Counted from the stretch's first letter, positions 1 through 12,063 are shown. The stretch is 64,000 nucleotides of DNA from Tahibacter soli (GCF_025717065.2 NZ_JAOVZO020000020.1:62001-126000), one strand, 5' to 3'. Numbers and translations: made by a program. The notes: a model not told the origin generated them from the letters alone.

Positions 1-659
1 ACGGCCTGCTCGCCGCCGGCGGCGACCTGTCGCCGGCGCGACTCGTCGAGGCCTATCGGCGCGGCATCTTCCCGTGGTTTTCGCCGGGCGAACCGATCCT
101 GTGGTGGTCGCCCGACCCGCGCATGGTGTTCGCGACCGACGCGATGCACGTGCCGCGCCGGTTCGCGCGCGAGCTCAAGGGCTGCGGCTGGAAGATCCAT
201 GCCGACCGCGATTTCGCCGGCGTCATGCGCGCCTGCGCCGCGCCGCGCGGCGCGCATTCCGGTACGTGGATCACCGGCGCGATGCACGCGGCGTACAATC
301 GCCTGCATCATCTCGGCCACGCGCATTCGTTCGAGGTCTACGGCGCCGGCGACCGGCTGGTCGGCGGCATTTACGGTGTCGCGATCGGGCGGATGTTTTT
401 CGGCGAATCGATGTTTTCCGGGGTCAGCGGCGGCTCGAAGGTCGCACTGCTGGGGCTGGCGCACGTCCTTCGCGGCTGGGGCTGGCCGCTGATCGACGCG
501 CAGGTCAGCTCCGCGCACCTGACGACGCTCGGCGCGTTCGAAATGCCGCGCGGCGATTTCGTCGCGGCGCTCGAACGGCTGACCGCGCAACCCGGGCACG
601 ACGGCGACTGGAACGCCCTTGTAACGCCGTTTGCCGCCTCCACTTTGCCGGGCGGTTAG
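1..659 (+). CDS. aat: Leucyl/phenylalanyl-tRNA-protein transferase, 5' end cut by the window
   Basis: Aat transfers Leu or Phe from aminoacyl-tRNA to the N-terminal Lys or Arg of proteins, creating N-degrons for ClpS/ClpAP in the cytoplasm. The open frame runs from the window edge (first full codon at position 3) to a TAG at 657-659. It contains the family's [17 protein letters not shown] and FGESMFS segments, and the C-terminal half follows the usual Aat pattern ([15 protein letters not shown]). Roughly the first 15 to 25 residues are missing. It lies 80 bases upstream of infA, and clpA/clpS follow, so the N-degron maker and reader are neighbours, as in other Xanthomonadales. The identity is secure; only the start lies outside the window. 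Confidence 0.95.
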   Translation, partial: GLLAAGGDLSPARLVEAYRRGIFPWFSPGEPILWWSPDPRMVFATDAMHVPRRFARELKGCGWKIHADRDFAGVMRACAAPRGAHSGTWITGAMHAAYNRLHHLGHAHSFEVYGAGDRLVGGIYGVAIGRMFFGESMFSGVSGGSKVALLGLAHVLRGWGWPLIDAQVSSAHLTTLGAFEMPRGDFVAALERLTAQPGHDGDWNALVTPFAASTLPGG

Positions 660-739
660 CCTTTGCGCTTCCCGCGAGCCTGCCGACGTGGCAGAATCCC
701 GCGCCGCCTCAACCCCGTAGCGCCCCATACGAAGGGAAA

Positions 740-958
740 ATGTCCAAAGACGACGTCATCGAAATGGAAGGCACGGTTCTTGAAACCCTGCCCAACACCA
801 TGTTCCGCGTGAAGCTGGAAAACGGCCACGTGGTCACCGCCCATATTTCGGGCCGCATGCGCAAGAACTACATCCGCATCCTGACCGGCGACAAGGTCAA
901 GTGCGAAATGACGCCGTACGATCTGACCAAGGGTCGGATTACGTACCGCATGAAGTAA
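740..958 (+). CDS. infA: Translation initiation factor IF-1
   Basis: IF-1 binds the ribosomal A site during initiation of translation. The product is 72 residues, the normal length, and is a single S1/OB-fold domain with the typical start [11 protein letters not shown], the core [18 protein letters not shown] and the end KGRITYRMK. The ATG at 740 is preceded by an AAGGGAA ribosome-binding site. A longer frame extends upstream through aat, but only this 72-codon part matches the family. A hairpin terminator shared with convergent clpA lies about 250 bases downstream, beyond a REP-like palindrome. The identity is certain from the sequence alone. Confidence 0.98.
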   Translation: MSKDDVIEMEGTVLETLPNTMFRVKLENGHVVTAHISGRMRKNYIRILTGDKVKCEMTPYDLTKGRITYRMK

Positions 959-1032
959 TCGCTCTCGCCCAAGGCGTGTGCGAACGGACTCGTTCGCGCC
1001 CTTGGTGCCGCCGTGACGTCCATTCGCGAGCC

Positions 1033-1059
1033 GTCATCCCGGCGAAAGCCGGGATCCAG
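1033..1059. repeat. REP-like palindrome
   Basis: This imperfect palindrome has the form GTCATCCCGGC-loop-GCCGGGATCCAG. Related sequences occur at 39909, 40277, 40394, 53551 and at both sides of the IS30 element near 53.98/55.2 kb. They share the core GTCAT[C/T]CC(A/G)GC, with the reverse complement on the other arm, so this is a dispersed extragenic repeat of REP type. The rest of the 959-1208 gap shows no convincing gene. Confidence 0.75.
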
Positions 1060-1208
1060 CCGTTGATTCTGACGTCCAGAAAGCCGGATGACTCACCGCT
1101 TCCGCGGTTCGGCCCTCGGCCCATTCGCAGCGCGAATGTTCGCCTCGGCATCCCTGCCTGTGCGGTCCGGCCTCCGACGGGATGACGAACAAAGAAGACG
1201 AGCAAAAG

Positions 1209-1234
1209 AAAGGCCCGGATCGCTCCGGGCCTTT
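1209..1234. terminator. Bidirectional terminator between infA and clpA
   Basis: A perfect 11-bp stem (1209-1219 with 1224-1234) closes a TCGC loop. It is followed by T-rich sequence on the plus strand and by a CTTTTGCT stretch on the minus strand. It lies between convergent infA and clpA and can serve both. Confidence 0.85.
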
Positions 1235-1262
1235 TCTTTTTGCGGCTTTCCGCGCTTTTCGC

Positions 1263-3542
<2,280 letters not shown>

Positions 3543-3583
3543 GCCTTACCCCTGTATCAGGATGCGCACGAAATGGGGATCGC

Positions 3584-3910
3584 TCAATTTTTTTCCATGG
3601 TGCACAGCAACGGGTGATGGTTCGCACGTGAAAATTCGTTCACCTGGGTCACCTTCGTTTCGGCGACCTCGCGCGTGTACAGGCCGCAGACGCCGCGACC
3701 GCGCAAATGAACGTGCAGCATCACCTCGTGCGCACGCTCGTAAGCGAAGCCGAAGAACGACTGCAAGACGTGGACCACGAAGTCCATCGGGGTGTAGTCG
3801 TCGTTCAGCAGCAGCACCTGGTACATCGGCGGCCTTGCCGTCTCCGGCCGGGCCTCTTCGACGGCCAGACCGTGCTGTTGTTCCTGATGGTTGTCGGTGT
3901 TTCCGGACAT
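3584..3910 (-). CDS. clpS: ClpS, N-degron adaptor of ClpAP
   Basis: ClpS binds proteins with N-terminal Leu, Phe, Trp or Tyr and hands them to ClpA. The 108-residue product has a flexible, Gln/His-rich N-terminal tail of about 27 residues, then the ClpS fold. Visible signatures are [16 protein letters not shown], which holds the Asn-Asp-Asp of the degron pocket, and the [11 protein letters not shown] segment. It is followed by clpA and faces away from the nudix gene. Together with aat at the window start it forms the bacterial N-end-rule set. Confidence 0.97.
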   Translation of the reverse strand: MSGNTDNHQEQQHGLAVEEARPETARPPMYQVLLLNDDYTPMDFVVHVLQSFFGFAYERAHEVMLHVHLRGRGVCGLYTREVAETKVTQVNEFSRANHHPLLCTMEKN

Positions 3911-4008
3911 CGTTGCCGCCGCTCCAATCCTGGCCCGAGTATAGCGCTGCTAGCTGGTGCCGGAGCCTCGATTTGCCAAGCCCCGCCGGGGATTCGCGCG
4001 CGCTCGTG

Positions 4009-4024
4009 TAACATCGCGCCGATG
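4009..4024 (+). promoter_or_regulatory. Possible leaderless -10 element of the nudix gene
   Basis: TAACAT at 4009-4014 lies seven bases before the ATG at 4022, and no Shine-Dalgarno sequence is visible. This geometry would place the transcription start at or beside the first codon. No clear -35 box is seen, so the call is tentative. Confidence 0.35.
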
Positions 4025-4519
4025 ACCGACGAAATTCCGATGAACGGCGCCGACGAGGAGACCGTCTGGCGCCCGCATGTAACCGTAGCGACGATCGTGC
4101 CGGACGGGGGCCGCTTCCTGCTCGTGGAGGAAGACATCCGCGGGCAAATGCTGATCAACCAGCCCGCCGGCCACCTGGAGCCCGGCGAATCCCTGGTCGC
4201 CGCGGCCTGCCGCGAAACGCTCGAGGAAACCGGCTGGGAAGTGCGGCCCGACCACCTCGTGGCCGTGCAGCAATGGGTGCACCCGCGCTACGGCCGGCAC
4301 TTCGTGCGTTTCACGTTTGCCGCGACCGCGCTCGCGCATCACGCCGATCGCCGGCTCGACGACGGTATTTGTGAAGTTTTGTGGCTCAAACGCGACGAAA
4401 TCGCCGCCGCGTCGGCGCGCCTGCGCAGTCCGCTGATTCTGTCGAGCATCGACGCCTGGCTCGGCGGACAGCGGCTGCCGCTGTCGGCGCTCGCCTACGC
4501 CGCCGACGACGCGGGCTGA
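4022..4519 (+). CDS. nudJ: Nudix hydrolase, NudJ type
   Basis: The 165-residue product carries a complete Nudix box, starting [20 protein letters not shown] and ending TGW, with the three metal-binding glutamates. NudJ-type enzymes remove phosphate from thiamine pyrophosphates and nucleoside di/triphosphates. The HVTVATIV start and the long C-terminal part after the Nudix box fit NudJ (phosphatase NudJ/YmfB), which in gammaproteobacteria sits directly before mnmA and hflD as here. The stop codon overlaps the mnmA start in a TGATG arrangement, indicating translational coupling. The start at 4022 is chosen because family similarity begins there; a longer in-frame extension upstream runs over clpS on the other strand. 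Confidence 0.88.
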   Translation: MTDEIPMNGADEETVWRPHVTVATIVPDGGRFLLVEEDIRGQMLINQPAGHLEPGESLVAAACRETLEETGWEVRPDHLVAVQQWVHPRYGRHFVRFTFAATALAHHADRRLDDGICEVLWLKRDEIAAASARLRSPLILSSIDAWLGGQRLPLSALAYAADDAG

Positions 4520-5652
4520 TGGCCGGCGAACTCGTCATCGTCGGCGTGTCGGGCGGCGTCGACTCCTCGGTCGCCGCGCTGCTGCTCAAGCGCGCGGGCC
4601 GGCGCGTCGAGGCGATGTTCATGAAGAACTGGGAAGACGACGGCCGCTTCGGCGAATGCGACGCCGACCGCGACCGCCTCGACGCGCTCAAGGTGTGCGC
4701 CGCGCTCGACGTCCCGTTCCACACGCGCAATTTTTCCGGCGAATACTGGGACCAGGTGTTCACGCACTTCCTCGCCGAATACCGCGCCGGCCGCACGCCG
4801 AATCCCGACGTGCTGTGCAATCGCGAGATCAAGTTCCGCACGTTTCTCGACCACGCGCGAGAACTCGGCGCGGACAAGATCGCGACCGGCCACTACGCGC
4901 GCACGGACGTCGCCGACGGCCGCCACCGCCTGTTGCGCGGACACGACGGCAACAAGGACCAGAGCTATTTCCTGTACGCGCTCGGCCAGGCGCAACTCGC
5001 CGCGACCGAGTTTCCGGTCGGCGAACTGCCGAAACCGCAGGTGCGCGAACTGGCGCGCGCGGCGTCGCTGCCGACGCACGCGAAAAAAGATTCGACCGGC
5101 ATCTGCTTCATCGGCGAACGCGATTTCCGCGCGTTTCTCGCGCAGTACATCCCGGCGCGACCCGGCGAGATGCGCACGCCGGACGGCCGCCTCGTCGGCG
5201 AGCACCAGGGCGCGATGTACTACACGCTTGGCCAGCGCCAGGGCCTGGGCATCGGCGGTCGCCGCGATTCGGCCGGCGAGCCGTGGTACGTGGTCGGCAA
5301 GAACGTCGAACGCAACGTGCTGATCGTCGCGCAAGGCAACGCGAACCGCTGGCTCGATTCGCATCGCCTCGTCGCCGGCGACGCGAGCTGGACCGCGGGC
5401 CACGCGCCGGCGCGGGAATTTCGCTGCACCGCCAAGACGCGCTACCGGCAGGCCGACCAGGCGTGCACGGTGCGCGTCGACGGCGACCGCGTCGACGTCG
5501 CGTTCGACACGCCGCAGCGCGCGGTGACACCGGGCCAGTCGGTCGTGCTGTACGACGGCGAGGAATGCCTGGGCGGCGCCGTGATCGGCGCGACCGACGC
5601 GCCCTACGGCGGCCTTGCGACCGCAACCGACCCATCAAGGATGAGTGCATGA
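4519..5652 (+). CDS. mnmA: tRNA-specific 2-thiouridylase MnmA
   Basis: MnmA adenylates and thiolates U34 of the tRNAs for Lys, Glu and Gln, taking sulfur from the Tus relay. The 377-residue product begins with the PP-loop SGGVDSSV (residues 11-18). The two catalytic cysteines are visible as C100 in NPDVLCN and C196 in TGICFIGE. The central tRNA-binding domain and the C-terminal beta-barrel follow the normal pattern, and the length is only slightly above that of E. coli MnmA. It overlaps nudJ by one base and hflD by four bases (ATGA), so the three genes form an operon. Confidence 0.97.
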   Translation: MAGELVIVGVSGGVDSSVAALLLKRAGRRVEAMFMKNWEDDGRFGECDADRDRLDALKVCAALDVPFHTRNFSGEYWDQVFTHFLAEYRAGRTPNPDVLCNREIKFRTFLDHARELGADKIATGHYARTDVADGRHRLLRGHDGNKDQSYFLYALGQAQLAATEFPVGELPKPQVRELARAASLPTHAKKDSTGICFIGERDFRAFLAQYIPARPGEMRTPDGRLVGEHQGAMYYTLGQRQGLGIGGRRDSAGEPWYVVGKNVERNVLIVAQGNANRWLDSHRLVAGDASWTAGHAPAREFRCTAKTRYRQADQACTVRVDGDRVDVAFDTPQRAVTPGQSVVLYDGEECLGGAVIGATDAPYGGLATATDPSRMSA

Positions 5653-6269
5653 ACGAAGAACGCGTGATCGCCCTCGCGGGCCTGTTCCAGGCCGCGGGAC
5701 TCGTGCGCTCGCTCGCCACGACCGGCAACTGCGACGCGGCCGCGCTGGAGGCGAGCGTCGGCAGCGTGCTGCGCCTGGACACCGAGGCGCCGGCGGACGC
5801 TTTCGGCGGCGTCGGCGGCGTGCGCTACGGGCTCGAAACGCTGATCGCGCAGATCGACGACGGCGCGCGCGACATCACGATCACGCAGATCGCGGTCGCC
5901 GTGCTGCGCCTGGAGCGCAAGCTCGCGCGGCGCCGCCCGATGCTCGAGGCGCTGCGCGAGGGCATCGTCGCGACGCAGCGCCAGGTCGACCACCTCGGCA
6001 TCGTGCACGCCAGCGTGCTCGGCAAGCTGTCGGAACTGTACAGCACGACGCTTTCGACGTTGCGTCCGCGCATCGTGGTTTCGGGAAATCCGCTGTACCT
6101 GACCCAGTCGACGCACGTCGAACGCATCCGCGCGACGCTGCTGGCGGCCGTGCGCGCCGCGGTGATGTGGCGCCAGCTTGGCGGCAACCAGTGGCAGCTC
6201 GTGTTCAAGCGGCGCCAGTGCGCGATGCTCGCGCGCGGGCTGCTGGCGGGAAGCCAGCTGGGGCGCTGA
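5649..6269 (+). CDS. hflD: High-frequency lysogenization protein HflD homolog
   Basis: The 206-residue alpha-helical protein belongs to the HflD family. In E. coli the member is a peripheral inner-membrane protein that binds lambda CII, and its general cell role is unclear. Family features are the start [16 protein letters not shown], the central [10 protein letters not shown], and the end [24 protein letters not shown]. It is coupled to mnmA by a four-base ATGA overlap, the gene order conserved in most gammaproteobacteria. No signal peptide or transmembrane segment is seen. Confidence 0.93.
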   Translation: MNEERVIALAGLFQAAGLVRSLATTGNCDAAALEASVGSVLRLDTEAPADAFGGVGGVRYGLETLIAQIDDGARDITITQIAVAVLRLERKLARRRPMLEALREGIVATQRQVDHLGIVHASVLGKLSELYSTTLSTLRPRIVVSGNPLYLTQSTHVERIRATLLAAVRAAVMWRQLGGNQWQLVFKRRQCAMLARGLLAGSQLGR

Positions 6270-6308
6270 CCGCGGACGCCACTACGCCGAAGGTCGAACG
6301 CGACACCA

Positions 6309-6338
6309 TTCCAGTCAAACGCGCGTTTGAGTCATAAT
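6309..6338 (+). promoter_or_regulatory. acnA promoter with PsrA-like operator
   Basis: A perfect 16-bp palindrome, TCAAACGCGCGTTTGA (6315-6330), lies between a weak -35-like TTCCAG (6309-6314) and a good -10-like CATAAT (6333-6338). The spacing is 18 bases. CAAAC-N4-GTTTG fits the published binding pattern of PsrA, the TetR-family fatty-acid-responsive repressor. A repressor bound between -35 and -10 would block polymerase. The acnA start codon is about 95 bases downstream. Confidence 0.6.
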
Positions 6339-6432
6339 AAGTCGATTTTTCGGGCGCCGGCCCATGCGGCGGTTCGTTCCGCTCCGCCGCGCGCCGACAA
6401 CCCTTCAAGCCGCTGCACGCCAGGAGAACGGA

Positions 6433-9129
6433 ATGAAAGACTCTTTGTCGACCCGCACCTCGCTCGAGGTCAATGGTCAGCGCTACACGATCGCGAGCCT
6501 CGCCAAGCTCGGCGAACGCTACAACCTGGCGCGCCTGCCGTTCTCGATGAAGATCCTCCTGGAGAACCTCCTGCGTCACGAGGACGGCCTCAACGTCACG
6601 GTCAAGGAAATCGAAGCCGTCGCGAACTGGGACGCGAAGAAGGAACCGGACACCGAAATCGCGTTCATGCCGGCGCGCGTCGTACTGCAGGACTTCACCG
6701 GTGTGCCGTGCGTCGTCGACCTCGCCGCGATGCGCGACGCGGTCGTCAAGCTCGGCGGCGAAGCCAGCCAGATCAATCCGCAGATTCCGTCCGAGCTGGT
6801 GATCGACCACTCGGTGCAGGTCGACGTGTTCGGCAAGGCCGAGGCGCTCGACCTCAACGGCAAGATCGAATTCGGCCGCAACATCGAGCGCTACAGCTTC
6901 CTGCGCTGGGGCCAGAGCGCGTTCGACAACTTCAAGGTGGTGCCGCCGAACACCGGCATCGTGCACCAGGTGAACCTCGAGAACCTCGCGCGCGTCGTGA
7001 TGACGCGCAGCGCCGGCAACGACACCTGGGCGTTCCCGGACACCGTGTTCGGCACCGACTCGCACACGACGATGATCAACGGCATCGGCGTGCTCGGCTG
7101 GGGCGTCGGCGGCATCGAAGCCGAAGCCGCGATGCTCGGCCAGCCCTCGTCGATGCTGATCCCGCAGGTCGTCGGCTTCAAGCTGACCGGCAAGCTGCCC
7201 GAAGGCGCGACCGCGACCGACCTCGTGCTCACGGTCACGCAGATGCTGCGCAAGCACGGCGTGGTCGGCAAGTTCGTCGAGTTCTACGGCGACGGCCTCG
7301 ACCATCTCGCGCTCGCCGACCGCGCGACGATCGCCAACATGGCGCCGGAATACGGCGCGACCTGCGGCATCTTCCCGATCGACGGCGAAGCGCTGAACTA
7401 CCTGCGCCTGTCCGGCCGCGACGAAGCGCTGATCAACCTCGTGGAAACCTACGCGAAGGCGCAGGGCCTGTGGCGCGAAGCCGGCCAGGCCGACGCCGAA
7501 TACAGCTCGACGCTCGCGCTCGACCTCGCCGACGTGAAGCCGTCGCTCGCCGGTCCCAAGCGCCCGCAGGACCGCGTGCTGCTCGAAAACGTCGGCACGA
7601 ACTACCGCGACGCGTTGAAGCCGATGGCCGACGCGCGCGCGACGAAGACGAAGTCGGCGACGCCCGGCAGCGCGCAGGTCACCAAGGACGGCCAGACGTA
7701 CACGCTGACCGACGGCGCGGTGGTGATCGCCGCGATCACGTCGTGCACGAACACGTCGAACCCGGCCGTGATGCTCGGCGCCGGCCTGCTCGCGCGCAAC
7801 GCGGTGAAGAAGGGCCTGAAGGCGCAGCCGTGGGTCAAGACGTCGCTCGGACCGGGTTCGCTCGTCGTGACCGACTACCTCAAGAAGGCCGGCGTGCTCG
7901 CCGATCTCGAAAAGCTCGGCTTCTACGTCGTCGGCTACGGCTGCACCACGTGCATCGGCAACTCCGGCCCGCTGCCGGAAGAAGTGTCGGCGGGCGTCGC
8001 CGAGGGCGATCTCGTCGTCACGTCGGTGCTCTCGGGCAACCGCAACTTCGAAGGCCGCGTGCATCCCGAAGTGAAGATGAACTATCTCGCGTCGCCGCCG
8101 CTCGTCGTCGCCTACGCGCTCGCCGGCACGGTCGACATCGACCTGTCGAAGGATCCGATCGGGCACGACGAAACGGGCCATGCGGTGTTCCTGCGCGACA
8201 TCTGGCCGACGAACAAGGAAATCGGCGACGTCATCGCCGCGACGGTCGGCCCGGAAATGTTCAAGAAGAACTACGCCGACGTGTTCAAGGGCGACAGCCG
8301 CTGGAACCAGATCGCCTCGCCCGTCGGCGAAATCTACGACTGGGACGGCGCGTCGACCTACATCAAGAACCCGCCGTACTTCGACGGCATGACCATGCAG
8401 GTCGGCAAGATCGAGGACATTCACGGCGCGCGCGTGCTCGGCCTCTTCGGCGACTCGATCACGACCGACCACATCTCGCCGGCCGGCGACATCAAGGCCA
8501 CCTCGCCCGCCGGCGCGTTCCTGCAGGGCCGCGGCGTGCAGAAGGTCGACTTCAACTCGTACGGCTCGCGCCGCGGCAACGACGACATCATGGTGCGCGG
8601 CACGTTCGCGAACATCCGCATCAAGAACCTGATGCTCGGCGGCGAGGAAGGCGGCAACACCTACCACTACCCCGACGGCGCGAAGCTGTCGATCTACGAC
8701 GCGGCCATGCGCTACAAGGCCGACGGCGTGCCGCTGGTCGTCATCGCCGGCAAGGAATACGGCACGGGTTCGTCGCGCGACTGGGCCGCCAAGGGCACGA
8801 TGCTGCTCGGCGTGAAGGCGGTCATCGCCGAAAGCTTCGAGCGCATCCACCGCTCGAACCTCGTCGGCATGGGCGTGCTGCCGCTGCAGTTCAAGGACGG
8901 CGAAAACGCGCAGACGATCGGCCTGAAGGGCGACGAGGTGTTCGAGATCGCCGGCCTGAACGACGGCGCGGCGAAGGAGATCGAAGTCGTCGCGACCGGC
9001 CCCGCCGACGTCAAGCGCTTCACGGTCAAGGTGCTGCTGCTGACGCCGAAGGAAGTCGAATACTTCCGCCACGGCGGCATCCTGCCGTACGTGCTGCGTC
9101 AGCTGGCGCAGCAGCCGAAGGCGGCTTAA
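6433..9129 (+). CDS. acnA: Aconitate hydratase A
   Basis: AcnA isomerises citrate to isocitrate in the TCA and glyoxylate cycles and uses a 4Fe-4S cluster. The product has 898 residues, the usual AcnA/IRP size. The three cluster cysteines are visible: C438 in SCTNTSNP, and C504 and C507 in YGCTTCIGNSG. The C-terminal swivel domain contains GDSITTDHISPAG and YGTGSSRDWAAKG. The ATG at 6433 has AGGAGAACGG upstream as its ribosome-binding site. The promoter contains a PsrA-like operator, which suggests induction during fatty acid use. A paired REP element follows the stop codon directly. Confidence 0.97.
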   Translation: MKDSLSTRTSLEVNGQRYTIASLAKLGERYNLARLPFSMKILLENLLRHEDGLNVTVKEIEAVANWDAKKEPDTEIAFMPARVVLQDFTGVPCVVDLAAMRDAVVKLGGEASQINPQIPSELVIDHSVQVDVFGKAEALDLNGKIEFGRNIERYSFLRWGQSAFDNFKVVPPNTGIVHQVNLENLARVVMTRSAGNDTWAFPDTVFGTDSHTTMINGIGVLGWGVGGIEAEAAMLGQPSSMLIPQVVGFKLTGKLPEGATATDLVLTVTQMLRKHGVVGKFVEFYGDGLDHLALADRATIANMAPEYGATCGIFPIDGEALNYLRLSGRDEALINLVETYAKAQGLWREAGQADAEYSSTLALDLADVKPSLAGPKRPQDRVLLENVGTNYRDALKPMADARATKTKSATPGSAQVTKDGQTYTLTDGAVVIAAITSCTNTSNPAVMLGAGLLARNAVKKGLKAQPWVKTSLGPGSLVVTDYLKKAGVLADLEKLGFYVVGYGCTTCIGNSGPLPEEVSAGVAEGDLVVTSVLSGNRNFEGRVHPEVKMNYLASPPLVVAYALAGTVDIDLSKDPIGHDETGHAVFLRDIWPTNKEIGDVIAATVGPEMFKKNYADVFKGDSRWNQIASPVGEIYDWDGASTYIKNPPYFDGMTMQVGKIEDIHGARVLGLFGDSITTDHISPAGDIKATSPAGAFLQGRGVQKVDFNSYGSRRGNDDIMVRGTFANIRIKNLMLGGEEGGNTYHYPDGAKLSIYDAAMRYKADGVPLVVIAGKEYGTGSSRDWAAKGTMLLGVKAVIAESFERIHRSNLVGMGVLPLQFKDGENAQTIGLKGDEVFEIAGLNDGAAKEIEVVATGPADVKRFTVKVLLLTPKEVEYFRHGGILPYVLRQLAQQPKAA

Positions 9130-9136
9130 AAAGAAG

Positions 9137-9273
9137 CCCTCTCCCCCAACGCGCATGCGTTGGGGAGAGGGTCGGGTGAGGGGGCGACGTCGGAGTCTTC
9201 GTCGCGGTCGACGAAGTGCGCAGCTCCGCCCCCTCACCCTGCCCTCTCCCCCAAGCGAGCTTGGGGGAGAGGG
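9137..9273. repeat. Paired CCCTCTCCCCC hairpin element (BIME-like), copy A
   Basis: Two hairpins lie in inverted orientation. The first has stem CCCTCTCCCC/GGGGAGAGGG at 9137-9171 and is followed by the tail GGGTGAGGGGGCG. The second is its mirror image at 9227-9273, preceded by the tail's reverse complement. The spacer itself holds a smaller dyad, CTTCGTCG with CGACGAAG. The same composite recurs at 31940-32076, and half of it at 53458-53503. Its place just after acnA suggests it may also end or protect transcripts. Confidence 0.85.
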
Positions 9274-9332
9274 TTCCGCGGCCGCCGCAGTATTTCTGCA
9301 TTTTCCACATTCAAGCGTTGTACGCGCCGCCG

Positions 9333-9776
9333 CTACAACTGCTCCCACTCCGCACTGATGCACCGCCACTCCCCGCCGACGTCCTTCCAGCCGGTCGTGA
9401 ACCGGTAGGCACCCCCGCGTTCGGGCAGCCAGCCCTCGCCGCTACCGCCGGTCAGCGTGGCCGTGACCGTCGCCGTGGCACGCTTGTCGAACAGCGCCAC
9501 GTCGATGGGCCCGAGCGTCACGCCGACCGCCTCGTTGCGCAGAAACTGCGCGCGCATCAGGTTGTGCAGTTGGGCGCGGTCGACCGAGCCCTTGCTGCCG
9601 GTGAAATCGTCGGCGACGTACCGCATGAACGTTCTGGGCTCGCGCGCCTCGACCGCCTTCTGCATCGCCGCGATCGCCTCGCGGATGCGCTGCTCCTCCG
9701 GCGTGCGCGCGCACGCGGCGGCCAGGAGCAGCGCCAGAACGGCCAATCCTCTTGAAAAAAGACGCGAAAGCGGCAT
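9333..9776 (-). CDS. Small lipoprotein, NTF2/SnoaL-like (DUF4440-type)
   Basis: The 147-residue product starts with a short signal ([20 protein letters not shown]) and a lipobox-like LAAAC, so it is probably a lipoprotein with Cys22 as the modified residue. The rest resembles small cone-shaped NTF2-like domains: an N-terminal helix pair ([19 protein letters not shown]), the DDF motif, and a final curved sheet with TTGWK and WRCISAEWE. The exact function is unknown. It is convergent with acnA and divergent from the acyl-CoA ligase gene, so it appears to stand alone. The start was chosen at the signal peptide; the open frame continues far upstream over the opposite strand of the ligase. Confidence 0.7.
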   Translation of the reverse strand: MPLSRLFSRGLAVLALLLAAACARTPEEQRIREAIAAMQKAVEAREPRTFMRYVADDFTGSKGSVDRAQLHNLMRAQFLRNEAVGVTLGPIDVALFDKRATATVTATLTGGSGEGWLPERGGAYRFTTGWKDVGGEWRCISAEWEQL

Positions 9777-9944
9777 TGTCGACTCTCTATCGAACCTCGA
9801 ACACCCCGATTTGCGCATAGCCGCCGGTCTCGCTGCAATGCGGCTTGCCGCGTTTTCTCGCGCTGTGCTCCAATCGGAACCGCATCCGTCGCCCGCCAGC
9901 GGCGATTCCGACAGCCGAACGAACCGCAAGAGGTCAACAGTACG

Positions 9945-11636
9945 ATGAGCATTCAGCGCCCCTGGCTTTCGAGCTATCCGGCCGGCGTGCCGGCGCAGGT
10001 CGACCTCGACGAGTTCAGTTCGGTCGTCGCGGTGCTCGAATCGGCGTGCGAGCGCTTTCGCCACCGTCCGGCGTTCTCGAATCTCGGCAAGGTGCTCAGC
10101 TACGACGACGTCGACCGCCTGAGCAGGCAGTTCGCGGCGTTCCTCACCGGCGACCTGGGCTTGAAGAAAGGCGACCGCGTCGCGCTGATGATGCCGAACG
10201 TGCTGCAGTATCCGATCGCGATCTTCGGCGTGCTGCGCGCGGGCCTCGTCGTCGTCAATACGAACCCGATGTACACCGCGCGCGAACTCAAGCACCAGTT
10301 GAACGACTCGGGCGCTTCGGCGATCGTCGTGCTCGACAACTTCGCGCATACCGTCTCCGAAGTGCTGCGCGACACGTCCGTCAAGCACGTCGTGACCACC
10401 GCCGTCGGCGACCTTCTGAATTTCCCGAAGTCGTTCATCGTCAACTTCGTCGTCAAGCACGTGAAAAAGAAGGTGCCGGCGTTCGACATTCCCGGCGCGA
10501 TCCGCTTCGCGGACGCGCTCGCGCGCGGCGCGAAGCAGACGTATCGCAAGGCCGATCTCAACCACGACGACATCGCGTTCCTGCAGTACACCGGCGGCAC
10601 GACCGGCGTCGCCAAGGGCGCGATGCTCACGCACGGCAACCTCGTGGCGAACATGCAGCAGGCGTCGCTGTGGATCGGCGTCAACGTCAAGCCCGGCGAA
10701 GAGGTCATCATTACCGCGCTGCCGCTGTACCACATCTTCGCGCTGACGGCGAACGGCCTCGTCTTCATGAAGTTCGGCGGCCTCAACTACCTCATCACCG
10801 ACCCGCGCGACATGCCGGCGTTCGTCAAGGAAATCTCGAACCTGAAGTTCACCGCGATCACCGGCGTCAACACGCTGTTCAACGGCCTGCTCAACACGCC
10901 GGGCTTCGACAAGGTCGACTTCTCCGCGCTGCATCTGACGCTCGGCGGCGGCATGGCCGTACAGCGCGCGGTCGCCGAACGCTGGAAGAAGGTCACCGGC
11001 GTGCCGCTGGCCGAAGCGTACGGCCTGACCGAAACCTCGCCGGCCGCCTGCATCAATCCGCTCGACATTCCCGACTACAACGGCTCGATCGGCCTGCCGA
11101 TTCCGTCGACCGACGTGTCGATTCAGGACGACAACGGCGTGCAGCTCGGCTACGGCGAAATCGGCGAGCTGTGCGTGAAGGGCCCGCAGGTCATGAAGGG
11201 CTACTGGAACCGGCCCGAGGAAACCGCGAAGGTGCTCACGCCCGACGGTTGGCTGCACACCGGCGACATCGCGCGGATGGACGAGAAAGGCTACTGCTAC
11301 ATCGTCGATCGCAAGAAGGACATGATCCTCGTGTCGGGCTTCAACGTGTACCCGAACGAAGTCGAAGACGTCGTCGCGCTGCACCCGGGCGTGCTCGAGG
11401 TCGCGGCGATCGGCGTGCCGGACGAGAAATCCGGCGAGGCGGTCAAGATCTTCGTCGTGCGCAAGGACCCGAAGCTCACCGAAGCCGATCTGCGCGCGCA
11501 CTGCAAGGAAAACCTGACCGGCTACAAGCTGCCGCGCTACATCGAGTTCCGCGATTCGCTGCCCAAGAGCAACGTCGGCAAGATCATCCGGCGCGAACTG
11601 CGCGACGGGCCGGTAAAGGCCGCGACGGCCGCCTGA
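9945..11636 (+). CDS. fadD: Long-chain fatty acid-CoA ligase
   Basis: The enzyme activates fatty acids to acyl-CoA with ATP for beta-oxidation or lipid synthesis. The 563-residue product matches the FadD size. Adenylation motifs are visible in order: [14 protein letters not shown] (A3), YGLTETSP (A5), GWLHTGDIA (A7), [20 protein letters not shown] (A8) and a C-terminal [11 protein letters not shown] with the catalytic lysine. The ATG at 9945 follows an AAGAGG site. No PsrA-like palindrome is visible in front of this gene, in contrast to acnA. A strong bidirectional terminator follows. Confidence 0.94.
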   Translation: MSIQRPWLSSYPAGVPAQVDLDEFSSVVAVLESACERFRHRPAFSNLGKVLSYDDVDRLSRQFAAFLTGDLGLKKGDRVALMMPNVLQYPIAIFGVLRAGLVVVNTNPMYTARELKHQLNDSGASAIVVLDNFAHTVSEVLRDTSVKHVVTTAVGDLLNFPKSFIVNFVVKHVKKKVPAFDIPGAIRFADALARGAKQTYRKADLNHDDIAFLQYTGGTTGVAKGAMLTHGNLVANMQQASLWIGVNVKPGEEVIITALPLYHIFALTANGLVFMKFGGLNYLITDPRDMPAFVKEISNLKFTAITGVNTLFNGLLNTPGFDKVDFSALHLTLGGGMAVQRAVAERWKKVTGVPLAEAYGLTETSPAACINPLDIPDYNGSIGLPIPSTDVSIQDDNGVQLGYGEIGELCVKGPQVMKGYWNRPEETAKVLTPDGWLHTGDIARMDEKGYCYIVDRKKDMILVSGFNVYPNEVEDVVALHPGVLEVAAIGVPDEKSGEAVKIFVVRKDPKLTEADLRAHCKENLTGYKLPRYIEFRDSLPKSNVGKIIRRELRDGPVKAATAA

Positions 11637-11651
11637 GCGCGCCGCCCCCGC

Positions 11652-11693
11652 CCGAACGAAAAAACCCGCCGGAAGGCGGGTTTTTTCGTTCGG
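11652..11693. terminator. Strong bidirectional terminator
   Basis: A perfect 19-bp inverted repeat (11652-11670 with 11675-11693) closes a GGAA loop. The stem has a CCCGCC/GGCGGG core flanked by A6 and T6 tracts. It serves fadD on the plus strand and the convergent PilZ gene on the minus strand. Confidence 0.93.
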
Positions 11694-11706
11694 TTTCGCG
11701 CAGCGA

Positions 11707-12063
11707 TCAGCGCCGGTAGGACTCCAGCGAATCGGCATAGCCGCCGAGCAGATCCCACAAAGGGACCTCCTTCTCGGCCGGAATGCGCGCATAGGCGAAA
11801 CCGACGGATTCTTCGGTGACGCGCGCGACGGTCGCTTCGAGATGGATGTTGAGTTCGTCGCCGATCATCATGTCGAGCACGAACAGGTCGCCGGCCTTGC
11901 CGGCGAAGTCGTCGGGGCGGCGCACGAGCACGCCGGTCGCGGAGATGTCTTCGAGTTCGCTCGACCAGGCGTCGCCTCCGTGCATCATCAGCACGGCGGA
12001 ACGAATTTTCATGCGCGCCGGGCGCATGCCTGATTGCGTCTTCGCTTCATTCATCATGAGCAT
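11707..12063 (-). CDS. PilZ-domain protein, possible c-di-GMP receptor
   Basis: The product is up to 118 residues and is a single PilZ-like domain. An arginine-containing stretch RPARMKIR comes first, followed about 25 residues later by EDISATGVLVRRP, which matches the D/N-x-S-x-x-G part of the c-di-GMP site. Type IV pilus and motility proteins in Xanthomonadales often carry such domains. The first ATG at 12063 is poorly spaced from its AGGA, whereas the ATG at 12057 has it six bases upstream, so translation may begin there. The gene ends at the shared terminator at 11652-11693. Partners are not visible in the neighbourhood. Confidence 0.78.
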   Translation of the reverse strand: MLMMNEAKTQSGMRPARMKIRSAVLMMHGGDAWSSELEDISATGVLVRRPDDFAGKAGDLFVLDMMIGDELNIHLEATVARVTEESVGFAYARIPAEKEVPLWDLLGGYADSLESYRR

